From Parvibaculum sp046297875 (GTDB lineage Bacteria > Pseudomonadota > Alphaproteobacteria > Parvibaculales > Parvibaculaceae), in the NCBI RefSeq assembly GCF_046297875.1, contig NZ_JBKBHD010000001.1, positions 2,542,001 to 2,606,000 of the forward strand: a DNA stretch of 64,000 nt, read 5' to 3'. The number at the start of each line of letters is the position of its first letter. The stretch's first letter is position 1. The notes below the pieces were generated by a model. It worked only from the letters and a program-made list of their open reading frames with translations, ran no database searches and had not been told where the DNA came from. The translations under genes were made by a program, and so were the position numbers. This document shows positions 15,671 through 23,466 of the stretch, one piece after another.

Positions 15671-16309
15671 TTGACCGCAGGTATCTGGATCTGGGGCATT
15701 GCCGCGCTGGCGGCGATTGCGTTCCTCGGCTGGTATCGCAATTGGCGCGGACCGCTCTCGAAGGATGAGATCGAGCGCTATATGGCGACGGCAATCGAGA
15801 TGCATGGTGCCAATGAGTTCAACGATTTCGACATTGTGCGGCGTTTCCTCGAAGCCGATGACGGGCGCGAATTCGTGATGCTCAATCTGGTGCGTCTGGC
15901 ACCGGGCGAGGTGGCTGACCCTGAAACCGGCGCGCCCACGCGCTCGGGAAAACTGATGCAGCGTTATTCACGGCCCTTCATGCAGGCATTGATCCGGCGG
16001 GGAGGGCACCCTGCCATGGTTGCGCGGAAGGTCGGCGGATATGTGGACGCCTGGCGCGTACCGCCCGATCCGGGTTGGACCATTGTCGGTTTCATGCGCT
16101 ACCGCAGCCGCCGCGACATGATCGAACTCGTGGTCGACCCGCGTTTCTCGTCGTCGCATGCCTTCAAGTTTGCCGCGACCGCGGAAACCTTTTCATTCCC
16201 CACGCAGCCCGTGCTCCGGCTCTATCCGTCGCCGGTCCTCTGGGCGCCATTGCTGCTCGCGCTGATCGCTGCGCTCGCGCATCTCGCCATTCTGCTTTCC
16301 GCCAGCTAG
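15671..16309 (+). CDS. Membrane-anchored protein with DUF1330-like alpha/beta domain
   Basis: A 212-residue protein with one hydrophobic helix at each end (I-W-I-W-G-I-A-A-L-A-A-I-A-F at the start, L-L-L-A-L-I-A-A-L-A-H-L-A-I-L-L at the end). Between them is a soluble domain with E-F-V-M-L-N-L-V-R-L, K-L-M-Q-R-Y-S-R-P-F and W-T-I-V-G-F-M-R-Y-R-S-R-R-D-M, which looks like a dimeric alpha-beta barrel of the DUF1330 kind. The TTG at 15671 is chosen because GGAGGG precedes it by 4 bases; an ATG at 15611 lies inside the inverted repeat and is less likely. The function is unknown. The haloalkane dehalogenase gene follows 24 bp later, so they may be one operon. Confidence 0.7.
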   Translation: MTAGIWIWGIAALAAIAFLGWYRNWRGPLSKDEIERYMATAIEMHGANEFNDFDIVRRFLEADDGREFVMLNLVRLAPGEVADPETGAPTRSGKLMQRYSRPFMQALIRRGGHPAMVARKVGGYVDAWRVPPDPGWTIVGFMRYRSRRDMIELVVDPRFSSSHAFKFAATAETFSFPTQPVLRLYPSPVLWAPLLLALIAALAHLAILLSAS

Positions 16310-16333
16310 ACGCAATTCCACCGGGACACACCC

Positions 16334-17236
16334 ATGAAAATTCTTCGCACACCTGATGATCGCTTTCGAGATCTGCCCGGCTTTGCATTCGCGCCGAGTT
16401 ACACGGAAATCTGCGACGAGGACGGCACACCGATCCGTATTCATCATGTCGATGAAGGTCCGCGCGAGGCACCGCCGATCCTGCTGATGCATGGCAACCC
16501 TACCTGGGCCTATCTCTACCGCAAGATGATCCCTGGCCTTGTGGCGACGGGGCGGCGCGTGATTGCCGTCGACCTCGTGGGCTGCGGGCGCAGCGACAAG
16601 CCTGCCTCGCGCGACGACTACACGCTGGCGCGGCACTATGGCTGGATGTCGAAATGGCTCATCGCGCTCGACCTCAAGAACATCACGCTGTTCTGTCAGG
16701 ACTGGGGCGGCACGATAGGGCTCTATCTCGTGTCTGCCTTTCCAGAGCGTTTCTCAGGCGTGATCGCTTCCAACACCGGGCTGCCGCTTGGCGAAGGCGA
16801 AAGCGAGTTCATGAAGATGTGGGTCGGGATGATGAAGGCGGCGGAGCGCTTTCCCTGGGAGATGTTCGAGCAGGGCATGAGCGCGCGTCTCTCCGAAGCG
16901 GAGGTGGCGGCCTATCGCGCACCTTTCCCGTCGCCGGAATATGAAGCCGGGATCGTCAAGTTTCCTGTGCTGATTGCGGTCCAGCCTGACAATCCCGGCG
17001 CGCCGCTCAATCGCGCGGCATGGGAGAAACTCAAGATGTTCGACAAGCCATTCCTCACTGTTTTTGGCGCGCTCGATCCTGTCTCGAAAGGCTGGGAGAA
17101 GCGGGCGCAAGCCGAAATTCCCGGTGCAAAGGGGCAGGACCACGCCATCATCGATCACGCAAATCACTTCATTCAGGAAGACGCACCGGAAGAACTCGTC
17201 GCGGCGATTGCAGCTTTCCTGACAAAGAACCGCTGA
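16334..17236 (+). CDS. Haloalkane dehalogenase (alpha/beta hydrolase, HLD-I type)
   Basis: A 300-residue alpha/beta hydrolase. The oxyanion motif H-G-N-P-T-W is at residues 53-58, the nucleophile elbow C-Q-D-W-G-G places nucleophile Asp123 next to the halide-binding Trp124, Asp248 in F-G-A-L-D-P and His278 in A-N-H-F-I-Q-E-D complete the triad. A cap-domain Trp (F-P-W, residue 175) suits the second halide-binding Trp of the HLD-I subfamily (DhlA type). These enzymes hydrolyse a carbon-halogen bond to an alcohol plus halide. It is preceded by the membrane protein at 15671 and followed after 2 bases by a membrane protein start, which suggests a three-gene operon. Which halogenated compound is used is not predictable. 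Confidence 0.9.
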   Translation: MKILRTPDDRFRDLPGFAFAPSYTEICDEDGTPIRIHHVDEGPREAPPILLMHGNPTWAYLYRKMIPGLVATGRRVIAVDLVGCGRSDKPASRDDYTLARHYGWMSKWLIALDLKNITLFCQDWGGTIGLYLVSAFPERFSGVIASNTGLPLGEGESEFMKMWVGMMKAAERFPWEMFEQGMSARLSEAEVAAYRAPFPSPEYEAGIVKFPVLIAVQPDNPGAPLNRAAWEKLKMFDKPFLTVFGALDPVSKGWEKRAQAEIPGAKGQDHAIIDHANHFIQEDAPEELVAAIAAFLTKNR

Positions 17237-17238
17237 CG

Positions 17239-17700
17239 ATGCCAACAGAAAGGAAACCACGCAGAATGGTCATTCCCGCCAGCACGAACGATGAATATGG
17301 AGGCGCCGCCGTTTCGGCATGGTTTCTCGTGTTTGCCGGTGCCCTGTCCGTCATCCCGGGCGCGATCCATTATTTCCTGCCGGATGGCGGTGCCGGCGTG
17401 ATCGCGGGCATTGACCTCTCGCAGCGAGGCGACACGATAGTTGCTGTCTTTGCCTGGATGGGCGCCATGCAGATCGTTCACGGCACCGCCATGGTTCTGG
17501 TAGGGCTTCGGTACAGGCCGCTCGTGCCGCTGTTTCTGCTGCTGCTGTTTGTCGAGCGCGCGCTAATTGCCCTGGATGGCTGGTTCATCAAGGGAGCCGT
17601 CTCCGGGCATCACCCGCCGGAACACTATGCAAGCGTTGTGGCCCTGCCTTTGATCGCCCTGTTTTTCTGGCTCTCCGTCAGGCCGCGAGAGGGCGGCTGA
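17239..17700 (+). CDS. Small four-helix membrane protein (unknown function)
   Basis: A 153-residue hydrophobic protein with about four transmembrane segments (V-S-A-W-F-L-V-F-A-G-A-L, T-I-V-A-V-F-A-W-M-G-A, L-V-P-L-F-L-L-L-L-F, V-V-A-L-P-L-I-A-L-F). Its ATG at 17239 is 2 bases after the dehalogenase stop, so translation is coupled; an ATG at 17266 preceded by AAAGGAAA is an alternative start. It ends with S-V-R-P-R-E-G-G. I do not recognise the family. Position suggests a link to the dehalogenase, perhaps in substrate or halide passage, but this is inference. Confidence 0.7.
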   Translation: MPTERKPRRMVIPASTNDEYGGAAVSAWFLVFAGALSVIPGAIHYFLPDGGAGVIAGIDLSQRGDTIVAVFAWMGAMQIVHGTAMVLVGLRYRPLVPLFLLLLFVERALIALDGWFIKGAVSGHHPPEHYASVVALPLIALFFWLSVRPREGG

Positions 17701-17876
17701 CACAGGATTGGCTTCCATGTGATGCCCGTGTGCCACAAAGATGACATGAGGGCAGGCACTTCGCCCGATGTTTATGGTTAACGCGAAAACCCTTTTGCAA
17801 GCGGGGTCAGGGCTTGCCAAAATGGGACAAACGACGGCAAAAAGGCCGCGGGGTTTTGTTTGGGGGGAGTGCTGTT

Positions 17877-18212
17877 GTGCCATTCGATTTGACGTCGATC
17901 TGGATTCCGGTGGGCATCATCGGATTGCTGGGCCTGTACATGGTCGCGCAATTCATTCAGGAGCGGCGAGAGTCGCGCGAATTGATTGCCGCCGAAGCTG
18001 CGGCGGCTGCAGCTGAAGCTGCTGCGCCGCCTCCTGCCGAAAAGCCGGTCCCGGCGGCTGCTGTAACATCGGCGCCTGCCGCACCCGAGGCAAAGAAGAA
18101 GGCAAAGCTTCGCTGGCGCACGGCCTGGATCTGGCTGCCGTTTCTGATTGGATTTTTCGGTCAGGCCTATCTCAGTTTCATCAAGCCGATGATCGAGGCG
18201 GGCGGGCAATAA
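17877..18212 (+). CDS. Small membrane protein with Ala/Pro-rich linker (unknown function)
   Basis: A 111-residue protein starting at a GTG (17877) with GGGGGGAG upstream. It has a membrane helix at the N terminus (I-W-I-P-V-G-I-I-G-L-L-G-L-Y-M), a charged stretch Q-E-R-R-E-S-R-E, a low-complexity Ala/Pro linker, a Lys-rich patch K-K-K-A-K, and a second helix (W-I-W-L-P-F-L-I-G-F-F-G). It converges on the PrpD-like gene (11-bp gap). The function is unknown. The 176 bp before it hold no clear gene. Confidence 0.6.
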   Translation: MPFDLTSIWIPVGIIGLLGLYMVAQFIQERRESRELIAAEAAAAAAEAAAPPPAEKPVPAAAVTSAPAAPEAKKKAKLRWRTAWIWLPFLIGFFGQAYLSFIKPMIEAGGQ

Positions 18213-18223
18213 CCCGCATTTGC

Positions 18224-19567
18224 TCAATAGAGATTGAGGTGCGGGAGAACGCCTCCTGACGCCATGCCCAGGATCGCGTCGACAAGGCGGTCAGAGCATT
18301 GCGCATCGCCATGCGCAAGGAGCATCCGCGCCTTGGCAATCATTTCGTCGCGGCTGAGGGGCGCTTCAGGGTCGCCTTTCGCATGCATTCGCTCGGCGGC
18401 ATATTCCGCCCCCGAGGCAAGCCGTACGACCACGCGGCCTCCCCATGATGCAGGATAGGCGGCTGCCCAGGGCTCGGCGCGCTTGACCTTCACGCGCGCA
18501 GCAAGAGGGCCGCAGGCAGTGCGGGCTGCGTCGCCAAACGCCTCGAAATCGACAAGCGGGCAGGTGAGGGCGGCGGCAATCGAATGCTGCAGCGAGAACT
18601 TCGCTTCGTAGTCGCTCGTGGCGACGGGACGGTCGCAAACGTCGAGCGCAGCCTGATAGGTGCCGATCTCGATTTCCGAGATTGCGTCGAACGCAACGCC
18701 ATCGGCGATCATGCGGGCGCGCAATTCTTCGCCGGCATCGATTGTCGGATGGGTATGGCGGCAAGATGGCCAAGGCTTGATCGAAGTGCGGACGAGTTGC
18801 CACGGCGCTTCCGGTGCGCGCATCACAGCGTCAGGGTCGGCGTCAGGGCAGGTCGCGCGAAAGAACCCTTTCTCGCCTTCGAGGATACGTGCAGGGCCTG
18901 TGAAACCAAGCGACGCCAGTTCGGCCGCGCGCACACCGGCCTCGGCTGCGTGACCCGCATGAAGGTGCTTCGTCATTGCGCCGGTTTCAAGAAACTGCCA
19001 GAGACCGGAGGACTGGCTCCCGGCATTGCCGAGCGCGTGCATGGCCGCGTCGTCATCAAGCTTGAGAAGCGAGGCGGCGGCAAGCGCCGCGCCGAAGGGG
19101 CCGCAGGTCGCCGTATTGTGCCAGATGCGGTAATGCGCGGGTCCGACCGCCATGCCGACACGGGCCGCCGCCTCAAAGCCGTGCAGCACGGCAATCAGCA
19201 GGTCGCGTCCGCCAAGCCCATGCTTCTCGGCCAGTGCGAATGCCGCCGGCACCACGACACACCCCGGATGCACTACCGACTCCCGGTGCAGATCGTCAGT
19301 TTCCAGAATGTGGCAAAGCCCGCCGAGCAAAAAAGCGACGCGGCCCGCATCGGGCACCGCATTTGACGCCGCATTGGCGCCGAACCACTGCGACAAAATG
19401 CGCCCCGGCGCAGAATTGCGGCCCGCGACGCTGTTTGCCAATGCGTCCAATGTAAACAGCGCCGCGGCGTCAAGATCGGCGGAAGTCACGGGTTTTTCAC
19501 GGACAAGGCGCACCAATTGCTGCGTTAGCGAGGGGCCGGCGGGGCGGGGGGAGGACATATCGTTCAC
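18224..19567 (-). CDS. MmgE/PrpD family protein
   Basis: A 447-residue protein of the MmgE/PrpD family (2-methylcitrate dehydratase, cis-aconitate decarboxylase and iminodisuccinate epimerase relatives). Family marks are F-T-L-D-A-L-A-N-S-V-A-G-R, the H-I-L-E-T-D-D-L-H motif (residues about 87-95), V-H-P-G-C-V-V-V-P-A, and P-S-C-R-H-T-H-P-T-I-D-A. GAACGATATG-like spacing gives no strong ribosome site; starts at 19567 (M-N-D-M) or 19558 (M-S-S-P) are both possible. No prpB, prpC or acnD gene is beside it, so a methylcitrate-cycle role is not supported here. It may handle a branched or unsaturated diacid in catabolism. Confidence 0.85.
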   Translation of the reverse strand: MNDMSSPRPAGPSLTQQLVRLVREKPVTSADLDAAALFTLDALANSVAGRNSAPGRILSQWFGANAASNAVPDAGRVAFLLGGLCHILETDDLHRESVVHPGCVVVPAAFALAEKHGLGGRDLLIAVLHGFEAAARVGMAVGPAHYRIWHNTATCGPFGAALAAASLLKLDDDAAMHALGNAGSQSSGLWQFLETGAMTKHLHAGHAAEAGVRAAELASLGFTGPARILEGEKGFFRATCPDADPDAVMRAPEAPWQLVRTSIKPWPSCRHTHPTIDAGEELRARMIADGVAFDAISEIEIGTYQAALDVCDRPVATSDYEAKFSLQHSIAAALTCPLVDFEAFGDAARTACGPLAARVKVKRAEPWAAAYPASWGGRVVVRLASGAEYAAERMHAKGDPEAPLSRDEMIAKARMLLAHGDAQCSDRLVDAILGMASGGVLPHLNLY

Positions 19568-19779
19568 TGCGCTTTGCCTTCGATGGACAGGGAATCTTCA
19601 CGGCTTCATGCTGAAGTCGCCAGAGCGGCGAGGCCCGTTCCAGGCGCCCCGCGGTGCAGACTATATCGTTCGCTGCGATGCCTTGCCCGGAAAAGCGCCG
19701 CTGATTATAAGGATTTAGTAGTGTTCGCAGGGTGATTCGCGCGGATATGCGCGGCGTGTCCACGGACCGGGGTTTTCCG

Positions 19780-20769
19780 ATGCATACTAGAAACAGACCA
19801 TCAGTTCGCCGCCGTGGCCTGCCGCGGGGGCTGGCCCTTGCGCTGATGGCGCCGTTGATGATGGCGCTTGCAGCCTGCAGCACAACGCCGACCAAGACCA
19901 CAACGCCGGCTGGCCCGGCGAAGCAGGGCGGCGGCTACTACAAGGTCGGCAATCCCTATCAGATCAATGGCATCTGGTATTATCCGGCTGAGAACGAAAA
20001 ATACGACTCCGTCGGTATCGCCTCCTGGTACGGTCCGGGCTTCCACGGCAAGAAGACCGCCAATGGCGAAACTTTCGACGAGAACCAGATCAGCGCCGCC
20101 CATCCGACGCTGCCGATGCCCGTGATCGCACGCGTCACCAATCTTGAAAACGGCAAGTCCATTGTGCTGCGGATCAATGACCGTGGTCCCTTCGCTGCCG
20201 GTCGAGAGATCGACCTTTCGAAAAAGGCTGCCGAAGTGCTCGGCTTCAAGCAGAAGGGCACAGCCAAGGTTCGCGTTCAGTATATCGGCCGCGCGCCACT
20301 CGAAGGCGGCATCGGCGACGGAATCGGAGTTGCCGAGACTTTCGTGGCGCCGCCCGTTGAAACGCCAGCAGAAGAGCGCCGCGTTGCAGGCACAGCACCT
20401 ATCGCCAGCGTATCGACCGTAGCGACGGCGGAACTCGCAGCACCCCAGGCACCCGCATCGGTGCCCGCCGCCACCATGTCGCCGGTTTCCGACGCGCCGC
20501 CCGCATCGCCTCAAGTGGAGCAAGTTGGCGTTGGCGGTCCCGGCAACATCTATGTTCAGGCCGGATCTTTTCAGAGTTTGCAGAACGCGGAATCTGTACG
20601 CCAGCAGCTGAGCGGCGTCGGGCGCGTCGAAATCCAGACGACGATGGTGGACGGTACGCCCTTTTATCGCGTTCGCGTCGGGCCGCTGAACGACGTTCCC
20701 GCTGCGGACAATTCGCTGCAGACCGTCATTGCGCAGGGCCATCGCAGCGCCCGCATTGTTGTCGACTGA
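19780..20769 (+). CDS. rlpA: RlpA-type septal lytic transglycosylase lipoprotein with SPOR domain
   Basis: A 329-residue outer-membrane lipoprotein. The signal peptide is rich in Arg then Leu/Ala and ends in the lipobox L-A-A-C at Cys33, which fixes the start at 19780. A double-psi beta-barrel follows (G-I-A-S-W-Y-G-P-G-F-H-G-K-K-T-A-N-G-E, R-V-T-N-L-E-N-G, I-N-D-R-G-P-F, E-I-D-L-S), as in RlpA, which cleaves glycan strands lacking stem peptides. After a Pro/Ala linker comes a SPOR domain (I-Y-V-Q-A-G-S-F to V-R-V-G-P-L) that binds denuded septal glycan. The D,D-carboxypeptidase gene lies 27 bp downstream. Confidence 0.92.
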   Translation: MHTRNRPSVRRRGLPRGLALALMAPLMMALAACSTTPTKTTTPAGPAKQGGGYYKVGNPYQINGIWYYPAENEKYDSVGIASWYGPGFHGKKTANGETFDENQISAAHPTLPMPVIARVTNLENGKSIVLRINDRGPFAAGREIDLSKKAAEVLGFKQKGTAKVRVQYIGRAPLEGGIGDGIGVAETFVAPPVETPAEERRVAGTAPIASVSTVATAELAAPQAPASVPAATMSPVSDAPPASPQVEQVGVGGPGNIYVQAGSFQSLQNAESVRQQLSGVGRVEIQTTMVDGTPFYRVRVGPLNDVPAADNSLQTVIAQGHRSARIVVD

Positions 20770-20796
20770 CGGCCCACAAAACCTGAATAAAAGGAA

Positions 20797-21966
20797 ATGC
20801 CAGAGATCATGATGATCCGCGCAAAGATCGCAGCCGCTATTCTGTTTTTCCTGCTGGCGGGCATTATTGCCTTGCCGAGGCCAGCGGCGGCGCTGGAGAC
20901 GACGGCCGAATTTGCGATGCTGATGGACTATGAGACAGGCGCGGTCCTTTGGGGCAAGAATGTCGACGAGCCGATGTATCCGTCGAGCATGAGCAAGCTC
21001 ATGACGCTGGAGATGCTGTTCAACGCTATCCGAGATGGAACCGTCTCGCTGGAAGATGAGTTCCGGATCAGTGAATACGCATGGCGTGTCGGTGGTGCGG
21101 CATCAGGGTCGTCAACCATGTTCGCAGAACTGAATTCAAATGTGCCGGTCGACGCGATCCTGCGCAGCATCATTATCCAGTCGGGCAACGATGCCTGCAT
21201 TGCCACCGCCGAAGCCCTTTCCGGGTCCGAAAGCGCCTTCGCTGAAGCGATGAACGAACGTGCCAAGGAACTCGGCATGAAAAACTCTCACTTCGTGAAC
21301 TCGACGGGCTGGCCGCATCCCGAACACATCATGACGGCCTACGATCTTGGCCTGCTGTCGCGCCATCTCATCATGGACTTCCCGGAGTATTACCCGATCT
21401 TCCGCGAGACGGAGTTCACCTGGAATGGTATCCGTCAGGGCAACCGCAATCCGGGGCTCTATCTCGATCCGACGATCGATGGACTGAAAACGGGGCACAC
21501 CCAAGCTGCGGGTTATGGTCTCGTCGCCTCCGCGAAACGTGGCGACCAACGCCTCATCCTTGTCGTGAACGGGCTGCAAAGCGAGAAGGCGCGCGCCGAC
21601 GAGACCGTGAAACTGATGGATTGGGGTTTCCGATCGTTCAAGCGATATGACCTGTTCGCCGCTGGCGCAGTGGTCGAGAATGCGCCTGTCTGGCAAGGTA
21701 CCTATGGCGAGGTGCCGCTCGTCAGCAAGAAGGATATCAACGTCATCATTTCGCCCCAGCAGCGCAGGGACATGAAGGTCACGGTCGTCTATCAGACGCC
21801 GATTGCCGCGCCGATCGCGGTTGGTCAGGAAATCGGTGCCTTGAGGATCGAAGTGCCGGGAATCCCGGTTCAGGAACATCCCCTTGTTGCTGGCGGCGCC
21901 GTCGAGCGGCAGGGCATCTTCGGCCGCGCGATGAATGCGCTGAAGCATATGATCCTCGGCAGCTGA
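20797..21966 (+). CDS. D-alanyl-D-alanine carboxypeptidase (PBP5/DacC-type)
   Basis: A 389-residue low-molecular-weight penicillin-binding protein. After a signal peptide (hydrophobic A-A-I-L-F-F-L-L-A-G to A-A-A-L-E) come the serine beta-lactamase-fold motifs: S-M-S-K with nucleophile Ser64, S-G-N at 129-131, and K-T-G at 231-233. A C-terminal PBP5-C domain and an end helix (A-M-N-A-L-K-H-M-I-L) for membrane attachment follow. It removes the terminal D-Ala of muropeptides in the periplasm. ATGs at 20797, 20809 and 20812 all precede the signal peptide; AAAAGGAAATG favours 20797. It is in the rlpA-dac-tmk gene run. Confidence 0.92.
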   Translation: MPEIMMIRAKIAAAILFFLLAGIIALPRPAAALETTAEFAMLMDYETGAVLWGKNVDEPMYPSSMSKLMTLEMLFNAIRDGTVSLEDEFRISEYAWRVGGAASGSSTMFAELNSNVPVDAILRSIIIQSGNDACIATAEALSGSESAFAEAMNERAKELGMKNSHFVNSTGWPHPEHIMTAYDLGLLSRHLIMDFPEYYPIFRETEFTWNGIRQGNRNPGLYLDPTIDGLKTGHTQAAGYGLVASAKRGDQRLILVVNGLQSEKARADETVKLMDWGFRSFKRYDLFAAGAVVENAPVWQGTYGEVPLVSKKDINVIISPQQRRDMKVTVVYQTPIAAPIAVGQEIGALRIEVPGIPVQEHPLVAGGAVERQGIFGRAMNALKHMILGS

Positions 21967-21969
21967 CGC

Positions 21970-22602
21970 GTGGCGCGCGGCAGGTTCATCACGCTTGAGG
22001 GCGGCGAAGGGGCGGGCAAGTCCACACAGATCAAGCGGCTCGCGGCGAAGCTCGAAGCGCAGGGCATTGCCGTTGTCGTGACAAGAGAGCCGGGCGGTGC
22101 GCCGGGCGCCGAGGCGATCCGCGAGTTGCTCGTGCAGGGCGAACCGGGCCGCTGGACACCGCGCACCGAAGCGCTTCTGCATTTCGCAGCAAGGGAAGAG
22201 CATCTCGCCCGCACGATCCGGCCCGTGCTTGGACGCGGCGATTGGGTGATTTCAGACCGTTTCGTCGATTCGACCATGGCCTATCAAGGCGTGGCGCAGG
22301 GCCTTGGCGCGGAGTTTATCGGTAAACTTCAAGCGCTTGTCGTGGGCAAGGACATGCCAGTCCTTACCCTTGTGCTGGATATCGCACCCGAAGCCGGCCT
22401 TGCGCGCGCCTCCGGCCGAGCAACGCCGGGCGAAGACCGCTATGAGCGAATGAACCTGGAATTTCACCAGACCCTTCGCCAAGCCTTTCTGAACATTGCC
22501 AAAAAAGACCCCAAACGATGTTCCGTCATCGACGCCTCACAGGACGAGGACACCGTTGCCGCCGCCATCTGGGCAATTGTACAGGCACGGCTCCTTGCCT
22601 GA
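21970..22602 (+). CDS. tmk: Thymidylate kinase
   Basis: A 210-residue dTMP kinase that makes dTDP. The P-loop G-G-E-G-A-G-K-S-T is at residues 11-19, T-R-E-P-G-G at about 38-43, and the D-R-F motif with S-T-M-A-Y-Q-G at about 96-106. The lid has A-T-P-G-E-D-R-Y-E-R, lacking the usual LID arginines of the E. coli type in the first position. The GTG at 21970 is 3 bases after the dac stop, so translation is coupled. It is at the head of the tmk-...-holB-metG run often seen in alphaproteobacteria. Confidence 0.93.
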   Translation: MARGRFITLEGGEGAGKSTQIKRLAAKLEAQGIAVVVTREPGGAPGAEAIRELLVQGEPGRWTPRTEALLHFAAREEHLARTIRPVLGRGDWVISDRFVDSTMAYQGVAQGLGAEFIGKLQALVVGKDMPVLTLVLDIAPEAGLARASGRATPGEDRYERMNLEFHQTLRQAFLNIAKKDPKRCSVIDASQDEDTVAAAIWAIVQARLLA

Positions 22603-22750
22603 TGTCATGGAAGTTTCACGGTTTTTGACCGGGAATTACGGTTAATCGCATTTGCCCTATGGCTATCCGTCGACTATAGAACACGGGTCTTTTTTGCTCC
22701 CTTGAACACAGCCCTGCACCGAAGCCGGGCACGAAGATAATGGATCGCCG

Positions 22751-23425
22751 ATGAAACGACGACACCGGAACGCTTTTGGCCTCGCTCAAATTCCGGTGGC
22801 CGCCATCCTTCTGGCCGCCTTGTTCCTTCTTCCTGCTGTTTCCGCCAATGCGAGCGACGCTTCACACGACCTTGCAGCGGTCAGCTACATCCTCCCGCTT
22901 ACCAAGCCCGAACCCGCCATTGCCGCCTACCCTGAGCGCGGGCTTCATTTCGGCGACCCTATCGATGTCTCGAAAGCGCGCATGACATCCGGCTTCGGCT
23001 GGCGCACCCATCCGGTGCTGAAGGACAAGCGTTTTCACAAAGGCGTCGACTACGCAGCCCCCAAAGGCACGCCGGTTTATGCAACCGAAGACGGCATCGT
23101 CGGCAGGGCAGGCTGGCGCGGCAATTACGGCAAGCTCGTCACCATCAAACATTCCGACCATGTCGAAACATTCTATGCGCATCTCTCGGCCTTCGCGCCG
23201 GGCATCCGGCCAGGTGCCAGCGTGAAGAAGGGCGATGTGATCGGTTATGTCGGCATGACCGGCCTCGCGACCGGCAATCACCTCTATTACGAAGTTGTCG
23301 TCAACAACGAGCATATCGACCCGCTCGCTTCCGACCTCAACGAACAGGTGAACGTGCTCAGCGCCTCGATCGAGCGTCCGAAAGGCCGCATCGCCGAGAG
23401 CCGGAGCGGCTCCGAAGCACGCTAA
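22751..23425 (+). CDS. M23-family (LytM) peptidase-like protein with altered zinc site
   Basis: A 224-residue exported protein with an N-terminal signal peptide (L-A-Q-I-P-V-A-A-I-L-L-A-A-L to A-N-A-S) and a LytM domain from about residue 75. Standard parts are F-G-W-R, H-K-G-V-D (His96, Asp100), Y-A-H-L-S (His144) and G-L-A-T-G-N-H-L-Y-Y-E-V. In the last motif the usual H-x-H is H177-L-Y179: the second His, normally a zinc ligand, is Tyr. This would weaken or abolish peptidase activity, as in EnvC-type activators of amidases, unless Tyr binds metal. It is placed between tmk and holB, where most relatives have no extra gene. Confidence 0.85.
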   Translation: MKRRHRNAFGLAQIPVAAILLAALFLLPAVSANASDASHDLAAVSYILPLTKPEPAIAAYPERGLHFGDPIDVSKARMTSGFGWRTHPVLKDKRFHKGVDYAAPKGTPVYATEDGIVGRAGWRGNYGKLVTIKHSDHVETFYAHLSAFAPGIRPGASVKKGDVIGYVGMTGLATGNHLYYEVVVNNEHIDPLASDLNEQVNVLSASIERPKGRIAESRSGSEAR

Positions 23426-23466
23426 GAACCTCGCCGCCGGCGGCGGCCCCGTGCTACCAAAGGGGC

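Noticed and set aside
17990..18100. GCT/GCG-rich stretch as a tandem repeat
   Set aside because: It is the Ala/Pro-rich linker of the small membrane protein, with irregular codons and no fixed unit.
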